Shown here: positions 15,408-23,696 of the stretch, piece after piece
Position numbering within the stretch: position 1 is the first letter of the stretch
Layout: the number at the start of each line of letters is the position of its first letter
Source of the DNA: Metaruminococcus_A sp964607135
Lineage (GTDB): Bacteria > Bacillota > Clostridia > Oscillospirales > Ruminococcaceae
Direction: 5' to 3'
Length of the DNA stretch: 50,052 nt
Assembly: GCA_964607135.1 (NCBI GenBank)
Contig: CAZSIV010000015.1
Span: 1 to 50,052, forward strand
The notes under the pieces: model-generated
Databases searched by the model: none
What the model saw: only the letters and a program-made list of their open reading frames with translations
Told to the model about the DNA's origin: nothing
Program-made: the position numbers and the translations under genes

Positions 15408-16463
15408 ATGAATAACGAATTTTTTGACGCGTTGGAGCTCTTGGAGAAGGAAAAGGGGATTCCGATGGAGTACCTCCTCGAGCGGATTAAAACGGCGATC
15501 GGGATGGCGGTCAAGCGGGACTACGGCGGCATCGAAAACGTGTTGGTCGACATCGACGCCGAAACCCGGAAGTTCAAGGTGAGCATCGTCAAAACCGTGG
15601 CCGAAGAGGTGGAGGATCCGGTCAACGAGATCACGCTCGAGGACGCTTTGCAGCACGACAAGCGGGCCAAGGTCGGGGATTCGGTTGAAATCAAGCTCGA
15701 GACCAAGCAGTTTGGGCGGATCGCGGCCCAGACGGCGAAGCATGTGATCCGGCAGGGGATCCGGGAGGCCGAGCGGGAGCAGATGATCGAGCAGTTCCGC
15801 TCCAAGCTCCACGAGGTCGTCACCGGCCGGGTGCAGCGGGTCGAGCCGCAGACCGGGAACGTCACGCTGGAGATCGACCACAACGAGGTGATGCTCTTCC
15901 GAAACGAGCAGCTCGAAACCGACGAGTTTTCCGAGGGCGATTATGTCAAGGTCTATGTCAGTGACATCGTCGCGAGCGACCGGCGCTGCAACCTGAAGAT
16001 ATCGAGAACCCACCGCGACCTGGTGAAACGGCTGTTTGAGACCGAGGTGCCGGAGATCTTCGACGGCACGGTGGTGATCCGCTCGATCTCCCGCGAGGCG
16101 GGCTCCCGCTCCAAGCTCGCGGTCTACAGCGCCGACGAAAATGTGGATGCCATCGGCGCCTGCATCGGCCCCAAGGGGACGCGGGTCGCCCGGATCGTAG
16201 AGGAGCTGGGCGGAGAAAAGATCGACATCGTCCGCTACAGCGAAGATCCGAAGGAGTTCATTTCCCAGGCGCTCTCCCCGGCAACGGTGGTCGGGGTGGA
16301 AATTCTGGACGAAGAAGCGCGGACCTGCCGGGTAACTGTCCCGGATCATCAGCTCTCCCTCGCCATCGGGAACAAAGGGCAGAACGCCAAGCTCGCCGCC
16401 CGGCTGACCGGGTATAAGATCGATATCCGCCCGGAGAGCGGCTTTTACGGCGAGGAAGAATAA
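15408..16463 (+). CDS. nusA: Transcription termination/antitermination factor NusA
   Basis: The 351-residue protein has the NusA order: RNA polymerase-binding N-terminal domain (1 to about 125), S1 domain (about 135-200; TGRVQRVEPQTGNVTLEID) and two KH domains (GPKGTRVARIVEELGGEKID and AIGNKGQNAKLAARLTGYKID). The acidic C-terminal repeats of E. coli NusA are absent, as usual in Firmicutes. It acts at the elongating polymerase to promote pausing and termination and coordinates with translation. GGGGGAG precedes the ATG. It lies between rimP and ylxR in the conserved order. Confidence 0.96.
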   Translation: MNNEFFDALELLEKEKGIPMEYLLERIKTAIGMAVKRDYGGIENVLVDIDAETRKFKVSIVKTVAEEVEDPVNEITLEDALQHDKRAKVGDSVEIKLETKQFGRIAAQTAKHVIRQGIREAEREQMIEQFRSKLHEVVTGRVQRVEPQTGNVTLEIDHNEVMLFRNEQLETDEFSEGDYVKVYVSDIVASDRRCNLKISRTHRDLVKRLFETEVPEIFDGTVVIRSISREAGSRSKLAVYSADENVDAIGACIGPKGTRVARIVEELGGEKIDIVRYSEDPKEFISQALSPATVVGVEILDEEARTCRVTVPDHQLSLAIGNKGQNAKLAARLTGYKIDIRPESGFYGEEE

Positions 16464-16495
16464 CGAACCAGTTGAAATGGCGGGGAGGGTATCGC

Positions 16496-16762
16496 ATGCA
16501 GGCCAAAAAGGTTCCCATGAGGATGTGCACCGGCTGCGGGGAGATGAAGCCGAAGCGGGAGCTCATCCGCGTTGTGAAGACGCCGGAGGGGGAGTTTTTG
16601 CTCGACGGCACGGGGAAAAAATCCGGGCGCGGCGCTTACCTCTGCCGGAACAAAGACTGCTTGAAGAACTGCAAAAAGACCAGACGGCTGGAAAAAAGCT
16701 TCAGCTGCCGGATTCCGGATGAGGTCTATGAGAGGCTTGAAAAGGAGCTGGACGACGGATGA
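16496..16762 (+). CDS. ylxR: YlxR family RNA-binding protein (RnpM)
   Basis: This 88-residue protein has the YlxR/DUF448 fold signature: MRMCTGCGEMKPKREL near the N-terminus, GRGAYLCRNKDCL in the middle, and a basic C-terminal helix. In Bacillus subtilis the homolog binds RNase P and was renamed RnpM. The ATG at 16496 follows GGGGAGGG by 6 bases; an upstream in-frame ATG (16472) has no such site. Its stop overlaps ylxQ by 4 bases. Confidence 0.93.
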   Translation: MQAKKVPMRMCTGCGEMKPKRELIRVVKTPEGEFLLDGTGKKSGRGAYLCRNKDCLKNCKKTRRLEKSFSCRIPDEVYERLEKELDDG

Positions 16763-17079
16763 CAGCGGATAAAACGCTTTCCGCGCTGGCACTGGCAAGG
16801 CGGGCCGGAAAGCTGGTTATGGGATTTGACGCCGTGATGGAGTCGGCGCGAAAAGGCGAGACCGTTTTGGTCGTTCTTTCCCGCGGCCTCTCTCCGAAAA
16901 CCGTCAAAGAGGCTTCGTTCCGCTGCGGCCGCTTCGGCGTGCCTTTCCTCACCGCGGACGTTTCGCTGGAGGAGGCGGAACATGTGCTGGGAAAACGCGC
17001 CGGCGTCTTTGGCGTCGCCGATGAAGGTTTTCGAACGCTGCTGGAGACGGCGATAAACGGCCGGGTTCAGATGGATTAA
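16759..17079 (+). CDS. ylxQ: Ribosomal protein L7Ae-like protein YlxQ
   Basis: This 106-residue protein belongs to the L7Ae/L30e family, which binds kink-turn RNA. Visible motifs are LALARRAGKLVMGFDAV at the N-terminus and PFLTADVSLEEAEHVLGK later. It starts inside the stop of ylxR (ATGA) and ends 25 bases before infB. The order nusA-ylxR-ylxQ-infB is conserved in Firmicutes. Confidence 0.92.
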   Translation: MTADKTLSALALARRAGKLVMGFDAVMESARKGETVLVVLSRGLSPKTVKEASFRCGRFGVPFLTADVSLEEAEHVLGKRAGVFGVADEGFRTLLETAINGRVQMD

Positions 17080-17104
17080 TGGGATAGATATGGGAGGGTC
17101 ATCT

Positions 17105-19630
17105 ATGGTAATAAAATACAGGCTGCACGAGGTGGCGAAGGATTTAAACCTGCAGAACAAGGACGTCATCGATCTGCTGGCGAAGTATTCCGACACGCCG
17201 AAAAAACATATGACCGCGCTGACGGATGAGGAACTGAACATCGTTTTCGATTACTTCACCCAGCAGAACCAGGTGGAGAGCTTTGACGCTTATTTTAAGG
17301 ATACCACCAAAACGGTTGTGCCGAAGGAAGCTGAACTCAAGGATGCGGAGCCGGCGATCGAGGAAGAGCCGGCCGTTGCACCGAAGCCGGCAAAGCCGGA
17401 GCCGAAGAAACAAAAACCGGCTCCGAAGCAGGAGCAGGCAAAACCGGAGGCGAAGCCGCAGTCGTCTGAGAAGAAACCCACGGAGCCGCAGCGCAAGCCC
17501 GCGGCGGCAGAGAAACCGCAGCAGAGGAAAAAGGTTGAACCGGCCGCCGACCGGCCGCAGCAGAAGCCGGCGCCAAAGCAGCCGGAGGAGAAATTCAATT
17601 TTCCCGACCGGACGCCAAAAGCGAAAGCCCCTAAAGCGGAGCAGCCGAAAAAAGAGATTGTCACCCGCCATGTGGATACCCGTGCGGCCCAGGTGGAGCT
17701 GGACAAATACAACGAGCGGTATGAGCAGATCGCCCCGGCGGGCCGGATGAATCACGACAACGTCCGCCGGAAGCAGAAGATCAACCAGAAGTCCCAGCAG
17801 CGCGGCCGCCCGCAGTCCCAGAAGCGTGAGACGGAGGCCCAGAAGCTCCAGCGGCTCGCCCTGGAGCGGGCCCGCAAGCAGCAGCTCAAGGTCATGATCC
17901 CGGACGAGATTGCCGTCGGCGAGCTCGCAGCGAGATTGAAGGTCACGGCGAGCGAGGTTATCAAACGGCTGATGCTCCTCGGCGTGATGGCTTCGGTCAA
18001 CGAAGTCGTCGATTTCGACACCGCTTCGCTGGTTGCGGAGGAGCTGGGCGCCAAGGTTGAGCACGAGGTGATCGTCACCATCGAGGAGCGCCTGATCGAC
18101 GACAGTGAGGACGACAGCGGCAACCTGGAGCCGAGAAGCCCGATCGTCGTCGTCATGGGGCATGTCGACCACGGCAAGACCTCCCTGCTCGATAAAATCC
18201 GCAATGCAAACGTCACCGCGACCGAGGCGGGCGGAATCACCCAGCATATCGGCGCTTACCAGGTCAGGGTGAACGACCAGATCGTCACCTTCCTGGACAC
18301 CCCGGGCCATGAGGCGTTTACCTCGATGCGGGCCCGCGGCGCTTCGGTCACCGACGTCGCGATCCTCGTCGTCGCGGCGGACGACGGCATCATGCCGCAG
18401 ACGGTGGAGGCGATCAACCACGCCAAAGCGGCGGGGGTGGCCATCATCGTCGCCATCAACAAAATCGACAAAGAGGGGGCCAACCCCGACCGTGTGCTCC
18501 AGGAGCTGACCGAGTACGAGCTCGTCCCCGAGCAGTGGGGCGGCGACACCGTCTGCTGCCCGGTTTCGGCGCTGACGGGGGAAGGGATCGACAACCTCCT
18601 CGAGATGGTCTGTCTGGTTTCCGACATGCGGGAGCTCAAGGCGAATCCGAACCGCCCGGCGAAGGGCACGGTGATCGAGGCGCGGCTCGACAAAGGCCGC
18701 GGCCCGGTCGCAACTCTGCTGGTACAGAATGGCACGCTTCATACGGGGGATATTATTATTGCGGGGACGGCGGTCGGCCGCGTCCGCGTCATGACCAACG
18801 ACCGCGGGCAGGAGGTCAAAGAGGCCGGCCCGTCCATGCCGGTTGAGATCACCGGCCTCGACGAAGTGCCGTCGGCAGGGGATATCGTCAACGCCGTTGC
18901 GGACGAACGCCTTGCGAGGGTGCTGGTGGAGCAGCGCAGGCACGACCTGAAGGAGAAAGAATTCCAGAGCTACCAGAAGGTCACGCTGGATAATCTTTTC
19001 AGCCAGATCGAACAGGGCGAGATGAAAGAGCTCGCCATCGTCGTCAAAGCCGACGTCCAGGGTTCGGTCGAGGCGGTGAAGCAGTCCCTCGAGAAGCTGA
19101 CCAACGACGAAGTCCGCGTCCGCGTCATCCACGGGGGCGTCGGCGCGGTCTCGAAGTCGGACGTCATGCTGGCCAACGCCTCGAACGCGATCATCATCGG
19201 CTTCAACGTCCGGCCCGACCCAGTCGCGCGGGACAGCGCCGAGGAAGAAGGGGTGGAGATCCGCACCTACCGCATCATCTATGACGCGATCGACGACGTC
19301 ACCCAGGCGATGAAGGGGATGCTCGCGCCGAAGTACCGCGACGTGGACCTGGGACGGGTCGAAGTCCGCCAGGTTTACAAAATTTCCAGCGTCGGCACCG
19401 TCGCCGGCTGTTATGTCACCGAGGGCAAGGTCACCCGCGCCTCGATGATCCGGGTCGTGCGGGACGGCATCGTCATCGCCGAGGATCAGATCGACTCCCT
19501 CCGGCGGTTTAAGGACGACGTCAGGGAAGTGGCCCAGGGCTACGAGTGCGGCATCGGATTAAACAAGTTCAACGACGTCAAAGAAGGCGACGTCTTCGAA
19601 GCGTATATCGTGGAGGAATACCGCGAATAA
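17105..19630 (+). CDS. infB: Translation initiation factor IF-2
   Basis: The 841-residue GTPase brings fMet-tRNA to the 30S subunit. An IF2_N domain (residues 1 to about 55) is followed by a long Lys/Glu/Pro/Ala-rich linker (about 75-225), a second IF2_N domain (about 265-320), and the G domain with G1 GHVDHGKT (about 352), G3 DTPGHEAF and G4 NKID. Domain II (VATLLVQNGTLHTGDIIIAG) and the C-terminal tRNA-binding domain follow. The ATG at 17105 has GGGAGGG 7 bases upstream; an ATG five codons earlier lies inside that site. The linker is low-complexity, which creates long accidental antisense frames. Confidence 0.97.
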   Translation: MVIKYRLHEVAKDLNLQNKDVIDLLAKYSDTPKKHMTALTDEELNIVFDYFTQQNQVESFDAYFKDTTKTVVPKEAELKDAEPAIEEEPAVAPKPAKPEPKKQKPAPKQEQAKPEAKPQSSEKKPTEPQRKPAAAEKPQQRKKVEPAADRPQQKPAPKQPEEKFNFPDRTPKAKAPKAEQPKKEIVTRHVDTRAAQVELDKYNERYEQIAPAGRMNHDNVRRKQKINQKSQQRGRPQSQKRETEAQKLQRLALERARKQQLKVMIPDEIAVGELAARLKVTASEVIKRLMLLGVMASVNEVVDFDTASLVAEELGAKVEHEVIVTIEERLIDDSEDDSGNLEPRSPIVVVMGHVDHGKTSLLDKIRNANVTATEAGGITQHIGAYQVRVNDQIVTFLDTPGHEAFTSMRARGASVTDVAILVVAADDGIMPQTVEAINHAKAAGVAIIVAINKIDKEGANPDRVLQELTEYELVPEQWGGDTVCCPVSALTGEGIDNLLEMVCLVSDMRELKANPNRPAKGTVIEARLDKGRGPVATLLVQNGTLHTGDIIIAGTAVGRVRVMTNDRGQEVKEAGPSMPVEITGLDEVPSAGDIVNAVADERLARVLVEQRRHDLKEKEFQSYQKVTLDNLFSQIEQGEMKELAIVVKADVQGSVEAVKQSLEKLTNDEVRVRVIHGGVGAVSKSDVMLANASNAIIIGFNVRPDPVARDSAEEEGVEIRTYRIIYDAIDDVTQAMKGMLAPKYRDVDLGRVEVRQVYKISSVGTVAGCYVTEGKVTRASMIRVVRDGIVIAEDQIDSLRRFKDDVREVAQGYECGIGLNKFNDVKEGDVFEAYIVEEYRE

Positions 19631-19660
19631 AAAGGCGGCTGTGCGTCTCTTCCAGCAGGG

Positions 19661-19688
19661 GAACCGCGTTCCGTCCGGAATGCGGTTC
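19661..19688 (+). promoter_or_regulatory. Intercistronic hairpin between infB and rbfA
   Basis: GAACCGCGTTCC pairs with GGAATGCGGTTC (12 bp, one G-U, loop GTCC). No T-run follows, so it is unlikely to be a terminator; it may protect or separate the two halves of the message. Confidence 0.5.
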
Positions 19689-19748
19689 AATTCCCGCACG
19701 TTTCGGGGCTGTCCCCTGGAATGGAACAAAGCAGAAAGGAGGCCGCTC

Positions 19749-20090
19749 ATGGCAAGCCATCGGATCGGACGGCTGTCCGAGGATATGAAACGGGAGCTCA
19801 GCGCGGTGATGCGGGAGCTCAAAGACCCGCGGGTCCATGGGATGCTCAGCATCGTCAAGCTGGAGCTTTCAAACGATCTGTCCCACTGCAAGGTGTATAT
19901 CAGCGCCATGGAGGGGATGGAAACCGCCCGGGAAGCGGTGAAGGGATTGCAGTCCGCCGCCGGGTTCATCAAAAAGGAACTCAGCGCGCGGATTCGGATG
20001 CGCCGCTGCCCGGAGCTCCATTTTATCGCGGATGATTCGATTGAGCACAGCGCACAGCTGAGTAAAATGATCGAGGAGCTCAACCGCTGA
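19749..20090 (+). CDS. rbfA: 30S ribosome-binding factor RbfA
   Basis: The 113-residue KH-fold protein matures the 5' end of 16S rRNA. Motifs are HRIGRLSEDMKRELSAVM, LKDPRVHGMLSIVKLELSND, CKVYISAME and the C-terminal IRMRRCPELHFIADDSIEHS typical of RbfA. The ATG at 19749 follows AAAGGAGG by 7 bases; the frame is open back to 19641, but that region contains the intercistronic hairpin. It follows infB and precedes nrnA as in other Firmicutes. Confidence 0.94.
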   Translation: MASHRIGRLSEDMKRELSAVMRELKDPRVHGMLSIVKLELSNDLSHCKVYISAMEGMETAREAVKGLQSAAGFIKKELSARIRMRRCPELHFIADDSIEHSAQLSKMIEELNR

Positions 20091-20241
20091 GCGGCGGGGG
20101 TTCCAAAAGAAAGCGGTGCGGCGCCGGGATAGGCTCCCGCCGCTTTTCTGCCGTGTGAAAATAAAACAGAAAGGAACGACGCCGGGTGCGGAAGGGAGAT
20201 TTTCCTCTTTTCTGCGGGAACCCCGGGTCGAGGCGATTGAT

Positions 20242-21180
20242 ATGGAACAATCCACAGCCGCGGCTGCGCGGCGGATCAAGGGTGCGGAGCGGGTTTTGAT
20301 CCTCTCCCACCACAACCCGGACGGGGACACGCTGGGCTCAGCGTTTGGTCTCATGCGGGCGCTGGATTTTCTCGGGAAACGGTCGGCGGTTCTCTGCTCC
20401 GATCCGTTTCCGGAAAAATTCTCGTATTTTACCGAAGTCCGTCCGTTGGATTTTGAGCCGGATTTGATCACAGCGGTGGATATTGCGGACACCCAGCTGT
20501 TCGGGGAAAGGCTGATGCCGTATGCCGGGCGGGTCGACCTGTGCATCGATCACCATGTTTCCAACACCCGCTATGCGGCGGAAACCTGCCTCGACCCCGC
20601 CGCCGCTGCGACGGCGGAAATTACGATGAAGATCGTCCGGGAGATGGGCGTCCCCCTCTCTGCGGCGATTGCCGACCCGCTTTACACCGGGATCGCCACC
20701 GACACGGGCTGTTTTAAGTTTTCCAACACAACGGGGAACACCCACCGGGCTGCGGCTGAGCTGATCGAAGCCGGCGCGGATTACAACACGATCAACCGCC
20801 TGATGTTCGACACCAAAAGCCGGGCGCGGATCCGGGTGGAGCAGTCGGCTCTCAGCTCGATGGAGTTTTTCTCAGGTGGCCGGGGCGCTATGATCGTGAT
20901 CCCGCGGAAGCTGGTGGAAGAAACCGGGGTGGACGAGAGCGAGCTCGACGGCGTCTCGGCGATTCCGCGCCAGATCGAGGGCGTCCAGGTCGGGCTGACC
21001 TTCCGGGAGCGGGACGGCTTTTATAAAATTTCCGTCCGGACGGTGGAGCCGGTCGATGCATCGGAAATCTGCCGGAGGCTGGGCGGCGGCGGACATGCCC
21101 GGGCGGCGGGCTGCACCCTGAAGGGCAGCTTAGACGAGGTCAAGAGAGCCGTATTAGAGGCGGTGGAGCAGCAGGTATGA
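20242..21180 (+). CDS. nrnA: DHH/DHHA1 phosphoesterase, NrnA-like
   Basis: The 312-residue protein belongs to the NrnA family (nano-RNase and pAp phosphatase), which degrades short oligonucleotides and recycles 3'-phosphoadenosine 5'-phosphate. Metal-binding motifs are visible in order: SHHNPDGDTLGS (about 22-33), a DIADT motif, DHHVSN (about 100) and an isolated D in TDTGCFKF, followed by the C-terminal DHHA1 motif GGGGHARAAG. The start at 20242 follows GAGGCG and gives the usual family length; an open extension to 20116 seems untranslated. The stop overlaps truB by 4 bases (ATGA). Confidence 0.9.
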   Translation: MEQSTAAAARRIKGAERVLILSHHNPDGDTLGSAFGLMRALDFLGKRSAVLCSDPFPEKFSYFTEVRPLDFEPDLITAVDIADTQLFGERLMPYAGRVDLCIDHHVSNTRYAAETCLDPAAAATAEITMKIVREMGVPLSAAIADPLYTGIATDTGCFKFSNTTGNTHRAAAELIEAGADYNTINRLMFDTKSRARIRVEQSALSSMEFFSGGRGAMIVIPRKLVEETGVDESELDGVSAIPRQIEGVQVGLTFRERDGFYKISVRTVEPVDASEICRRLGGGGHARAAGCTLKGSLDEVKRAVLEAVEQQV

Positions 21181-22064
21181 ACGGGATCCTCTGCATGAAC
21201 AAGCCGGAGGGGTTTACCTCCTTCGATGTGGTTGCGAAGATGCGCGGGATCACCGGCGTGCGGAAGATGGGGCATGCCGGCACCCTCGACCCGATGGCGA
21301 CCGGCGTTCTGCCGCTCCTGCTGGGGCGGGCGACCAAGGCCTGCGACCTCCTCCCAGACGAAACCAAGCGGTATACCGCCGGGTTCCGCTTCGGGCTTTC
21401 GACCGACACCCAGGATATCACCGGAAAGGTGTTGTCTTCTTCTGAGGAGCCGGTAACAAAGGAAGCGCTGCTCTCCGCCCTTCCCGCATTCCGAGGGGAG
21501 CTTCAGCAGCTTCCGCCGATGTACTCCGCGGTTCAGGTCAACGGGCGGCGGCTCTACGACCTTGCCCGCCAGGGGCGCGAAGTTGAGCGGGAACCGCGGA
21601 CAATCCGGATCGACGGGCTTTCACTTTTGGAATATGAGGCTGAGAGCAGAACGGGGGTTCTGGATATCCGCTGCTCCAAGGGGACGTATGTCCGCACCCT
21701 GATCCACGACCTCGGCCGGCGGCTCGGCGCGGGGGGCGTCCTCACCTCATTGGTACGGACGGAGTCCTCTGGATTTTCGCTGGAGGACTGCATCACCATT
21801 GAAGAGGCAGCCCGGCTTTCGGAGAGCGATGTGCTTCAGGAAAAGCTGATCCCGATCGAGGCGGTCTTCCGCGGCTGCCCCGGCGTCGCTCTGAACGCTG
21901 TCCAGAAACGGATGTTTCTAAACGGCGTTCGGCTGGATTTGAACCGGGTCAGATACCGCCCGGGAGAAGGACTGTACGCGGTTTACGGGCCGGAGCGGGA
22001 GTTTCTGGGAGTAGCGCGGCCGGATTTGGAAGCCATGGAGCTCCGGGCAGTATCCTTTTTTTGA
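21177..22064 (+). CDS. truB: tRNA pseudouridine(55) synthase TruB
   Basis: The 295-residue enzyme makes pseudouridine 55 in the T-loop of tRNAs. The N-terminus GILCMNKPEGFTSFDVV leads to the catalytic motif HAGTLDPMATGVLPLLLG with D38 as nucleophile. YTAGFRFGLSTDTQD and CSKGTYVRTLIHDLGRRLG are further family motifs. A C-terminal PUA-like extension carries the later part (RMFLNGVRLDL). It is coupled to nrnA by an ATGA overlap and is followed 21 bases later by ribF, the usual truB-ribF pair. Confidence 0.96.
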   Translation: MNGILCMNKPEGFTSFDVVAKMRGITGVRKMGHAGTLDPMATGVLPLLLGRATKACDLLPDETKRYTAGFRFGLSTDTQDITGKVLSSSEEPVTKEALLSALPAFRGELQQLPPMYSAVQVNGRRLYDLARQGREVEREPRTIRIDGLSLLEYEAESRTGVLDIRCSKGTYVRTLIHDLGRRLGAGGVLTSLVRTESSGFSLEDCITIEEAARLSESDVLQEKLIPIEAVFRGCPGVALNAVQKRMFLNGVRLDLNRVRYRPGEGLYAVYGPEREFLGVARPDLEAMELRAVSFF

Positions 22065-22085
22065 GTGGCAGAGAGGAGGGAAAAG

Positions 22086-22994
22086 ATGGTCGTACACGAC
22101 AGGCTGGTTGATGCAGCCGGGGATACGGCGGTTGCGCTGGGGATTTTCGACGGTCTGCACAGAGGGCATCAGGCGGTGATCGAGCGGGTCGTTGCCGAAA
22201 GGGAAAACGGCCTTCTTCCAACGGTTTTGACCTTTTCCACAGACCAGTGCCGGCCCGCCCGAAAACAGGGGATGAAACGGATTCTGACAAACCGTCTTTT
22301 TCTCCGCCTGCTGGAAGGAGCCGGTGTGGAGCTCGTCGAATCCCTCCCCTTTGAGGGGATCATGAACCTCTCCCCCAGGGAGTTCGTCGAGCAGGTGCTC
22401 TGCGGGCGGCTCAAGGCGAAGGCCGTCGCCTGCGGCCGGGACTTCCGGTTTGGAAGAGGCGCAGCGGGGGATCTTCCCCTTCTGAAAAAGCTGTGCGGCG
22501 AATATGGGATCCGGCTCGATGCAGTTGACTCCCTTCTCGACGGCGGGGATGCGATCAGCTCGACCCGGATCAGGCAGTGCCTGTCCGAGGGGGAAATCGA
22601 GCTGGCCAACTGGCTGCTGGGGCATCCTTATTCCCTGGATTTTGAAGTCGTCCATGGAAATGAATTGGGCCGGACGATCGGGATTCCCACCATCAACCAG
22701 ATTTTTCCGGAGCAGTTTCTCGTCCCGCGTTTCGGGGCTTACGCATCCTATACCGAATTGAAGGGGAAACGGTATAAATCCATCACCAACATCGGGGTCA
22801 AGCCGACGATCCAGGGGAACAGGCTCCCGCTGGCGGAAACCCATATCATGGGAGTGGATGAATCCCTCTACGGGCAGAATATCCAGGTGAGCCTGATGAA
22901 GTTCATCCGGCCGGAGAAAAAGTTCGAGAGCTTCGACGAGCTGACGGAAGAGATACGGGCGAATATCCGGCAGGCTAATGCGCTCCTCGATTGA
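22086..22994 (+). CDS. ribF: Bifunctional riboflavin kinase/FAD synthetase RibF
   Basis: The 302-residue protein makes FMN from riboflavin and FAD from FMN. The N-terminal adenylyltransferase domain has ALGIFDGLHRGHQAV (a GxFDGxHxGH motif) and SSTRIRQCLSEGEI; the C-terminal kinase domain has GRTIGIPTINQ and NIGVKPTI, then ETHIMGVDESLYGQ. The ATG at 22086 follows GAGAGGAGGG; a GTG seven codons upstream is unlikely. The TGA stop lies inside the -35 box of the tRNA-Leu promoter. Confidence 0.94.
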   Translation: MVVHDRLVDAAGDTAVALGIFDGLHRGHQAVIERVVAERENGLLPTVLTFSTDQCRPARKQGMKRILTNRLFLRLLEGAGVELVESLPFEGIMNLSPREFVEQVLCGRLKAKAVACGRDFRFGRGAAGDLPLLKKLCGEYGIRLDAVDSLLDGGDAISSTRIRQCLSEGEIELANWLLGHPYSLDFEVVHGNELGRTIGIPTINQIFPEQFLVPRFGAYASYTELKGKRYKSITNIGVKPTIQGNRLPLAETHIMGVDESLYGQNIQVSLMKFIRPEKKFESFDELTEEIRANIRQANALLD

Positions 22995-23020
22995 CAGAAA
23001 AGGGTGCCGGATGCTATAAT
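22991..23020 (+). promoter_or_regulatory. Promoter of tRNA-Leu
   Basis: Perfect TTGACA (22991-22996) and TATAAT (23015-23020), spacer 18, extended by TGC before the -10. The -35 overlaps the ribF stop codon. Confidence 0.85.
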
Positions 23021-23058
23021 CGTGGTTGGAAACAGCGCCGCATTTTTTGCGGCAGAAT

Positions 23059-23143
23059 GCGGGTATGGCGGAATTGGCAGACGCGCCAGACTTAGGATCT
23101 GGTGTTCTACGACGTGCAGGTTCAAGTCCTGTTACCCGCACCA
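23059..23143 (+). tRNA. tRNA-Leu (anticodon UAG), CCA encoded
   Basis: The acceptor stem GCGGGTA (23059-23065) pairs with TACCCGC (23133-23139). The anticodon stem CCAGA/TCTGG (23086-23090, 23098-23102) holds loop CTTAGGA with anticodon TAG, reading CUN leucine codons. A long class II variable arm follows, then the T-loop GTTCAAGTC. The 3' CCA (23141-23143) is encoded. The D-arm has the expected TGGCGGAATTGGCAGACGCG. Confidence 0.97.
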
Positions 23144-23148
23144 AGGGT

Positions 23149-23182
23149 GAGTCTGGACGCAATTCGCGTTCGGACTCTTTTT
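23149..23182 (+). terminator. Terminator of tRNA-Leu
   Basis: GAGTCTGGACGC (23149-23160) pairs with GCGTTCGGACTC (23166-23177), followed by TTTTT. It starts 5 bases after the CCA. Confidence 0.85.
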
Positions 23183-23266
23183 ACTTCCGGAAAGTTCGAG
23201 ACACGCATTTAGAGCAGCCTCTTTTTCATAAACTTTTGACAGCAGCGAGCCGCCGCAGACAATACG

Positions 23267-23297
23267 CGCGCCTCACTTGGTGGGGTGCGTTTTGTTT
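23267..23297 (+). terminator. Second hairpin terminator downstream of tRNA-Leu
   Basis: CGCGCCTCAC pairs with GTGGGGTGCG (two wobbles, loop TTG) and is followed by TTTTGTTTT. It may back up the tRNA terminator; no gene lies between the two. Confidence 0.6.
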
Positions 23298-23412
23298 TAT
23301 CCCCGCGTTTAAACCGGAATCTTTTTTGCATCGTCTTGACGGACGGCAGAAGTCCGAATCTTGTCCATGTTGGAGACGGCTTCGGATTTTTAGTATATGT
23401 TGAGTGCTAAAG

Positions 23413-23450
23413 CAAAAGCGGCGGTATCGTGAGTGATACCGCCGCTTTTG
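23413..23450. terminator. Bidirectional terminator at the edge of the mobile-element relic
   Basis: A perfect 16-bp stem (23413-23428 with 23435-23450), loop GTGAGT. It directly follows the broken small gene at 23455-23620 on the minus strand. Confidence 0.85.
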
Positions 23451-23454
23451 TCAT

Positions 23455-23620
23455 ACGCTCCTTTTCTTTTCTGCTTCCTTTGCCCTCTGCACTTTTCATT
23501 CTTCAAATTTTTTCTGCCCCTCCGGGCTTTCAAAAAATTTTGAGCTTCAGGAAGCAGACAGCGTGCAGGGCCTTCTGTCTCATGCCGGGGGATATTTATA
23601 TCAAATTGCTTTTTTGCCAT
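23455..23620 (-). pseudogene. Broken small gene of a conjugative/mobilizable element
   Basis: The minus strand starts well: AAGAAAGGCGATAT before ATG, then MAKKQFDINIPRHETEGPAR, then CLLPEAQNF, which resembles a small protein I know from clostridial integrative elements (about 50 residues, N-terminus MAKKxFxINIP, then ARCLLP). In the T-run after CAAAAT the frame is lost. Moving by one base restores FFESPEGQKKFEE, then a TGA where W is expected, then KVQRAKEAEKKRSV and a stop. So there are two lesions, a 1-base deletion and a W-to-stop change. The protein has no named function; the family identification is from memory of its sequence. Confidence 0.6.
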
Positions 23621-23696
23621 ATATCGCCTTTCTTATTCAGTTGTCAAGGTACAATGATGCCGCACAGGGGCTGCGGGGAATTCTGCTTAGACTCAA

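Noticed and set aside
17330..17780. A tandem repeat in infB
   Set aside because: This is the Lys/Pro/Glu/Ala low-complexity linker common in IF-2, without a true repeating unit.
17144..19132. A 662-codon open frame antisense to infB
   Set aside because: It results from the high GC and the biased codons of infB, has no ribosome binding site and no known protein pattern.
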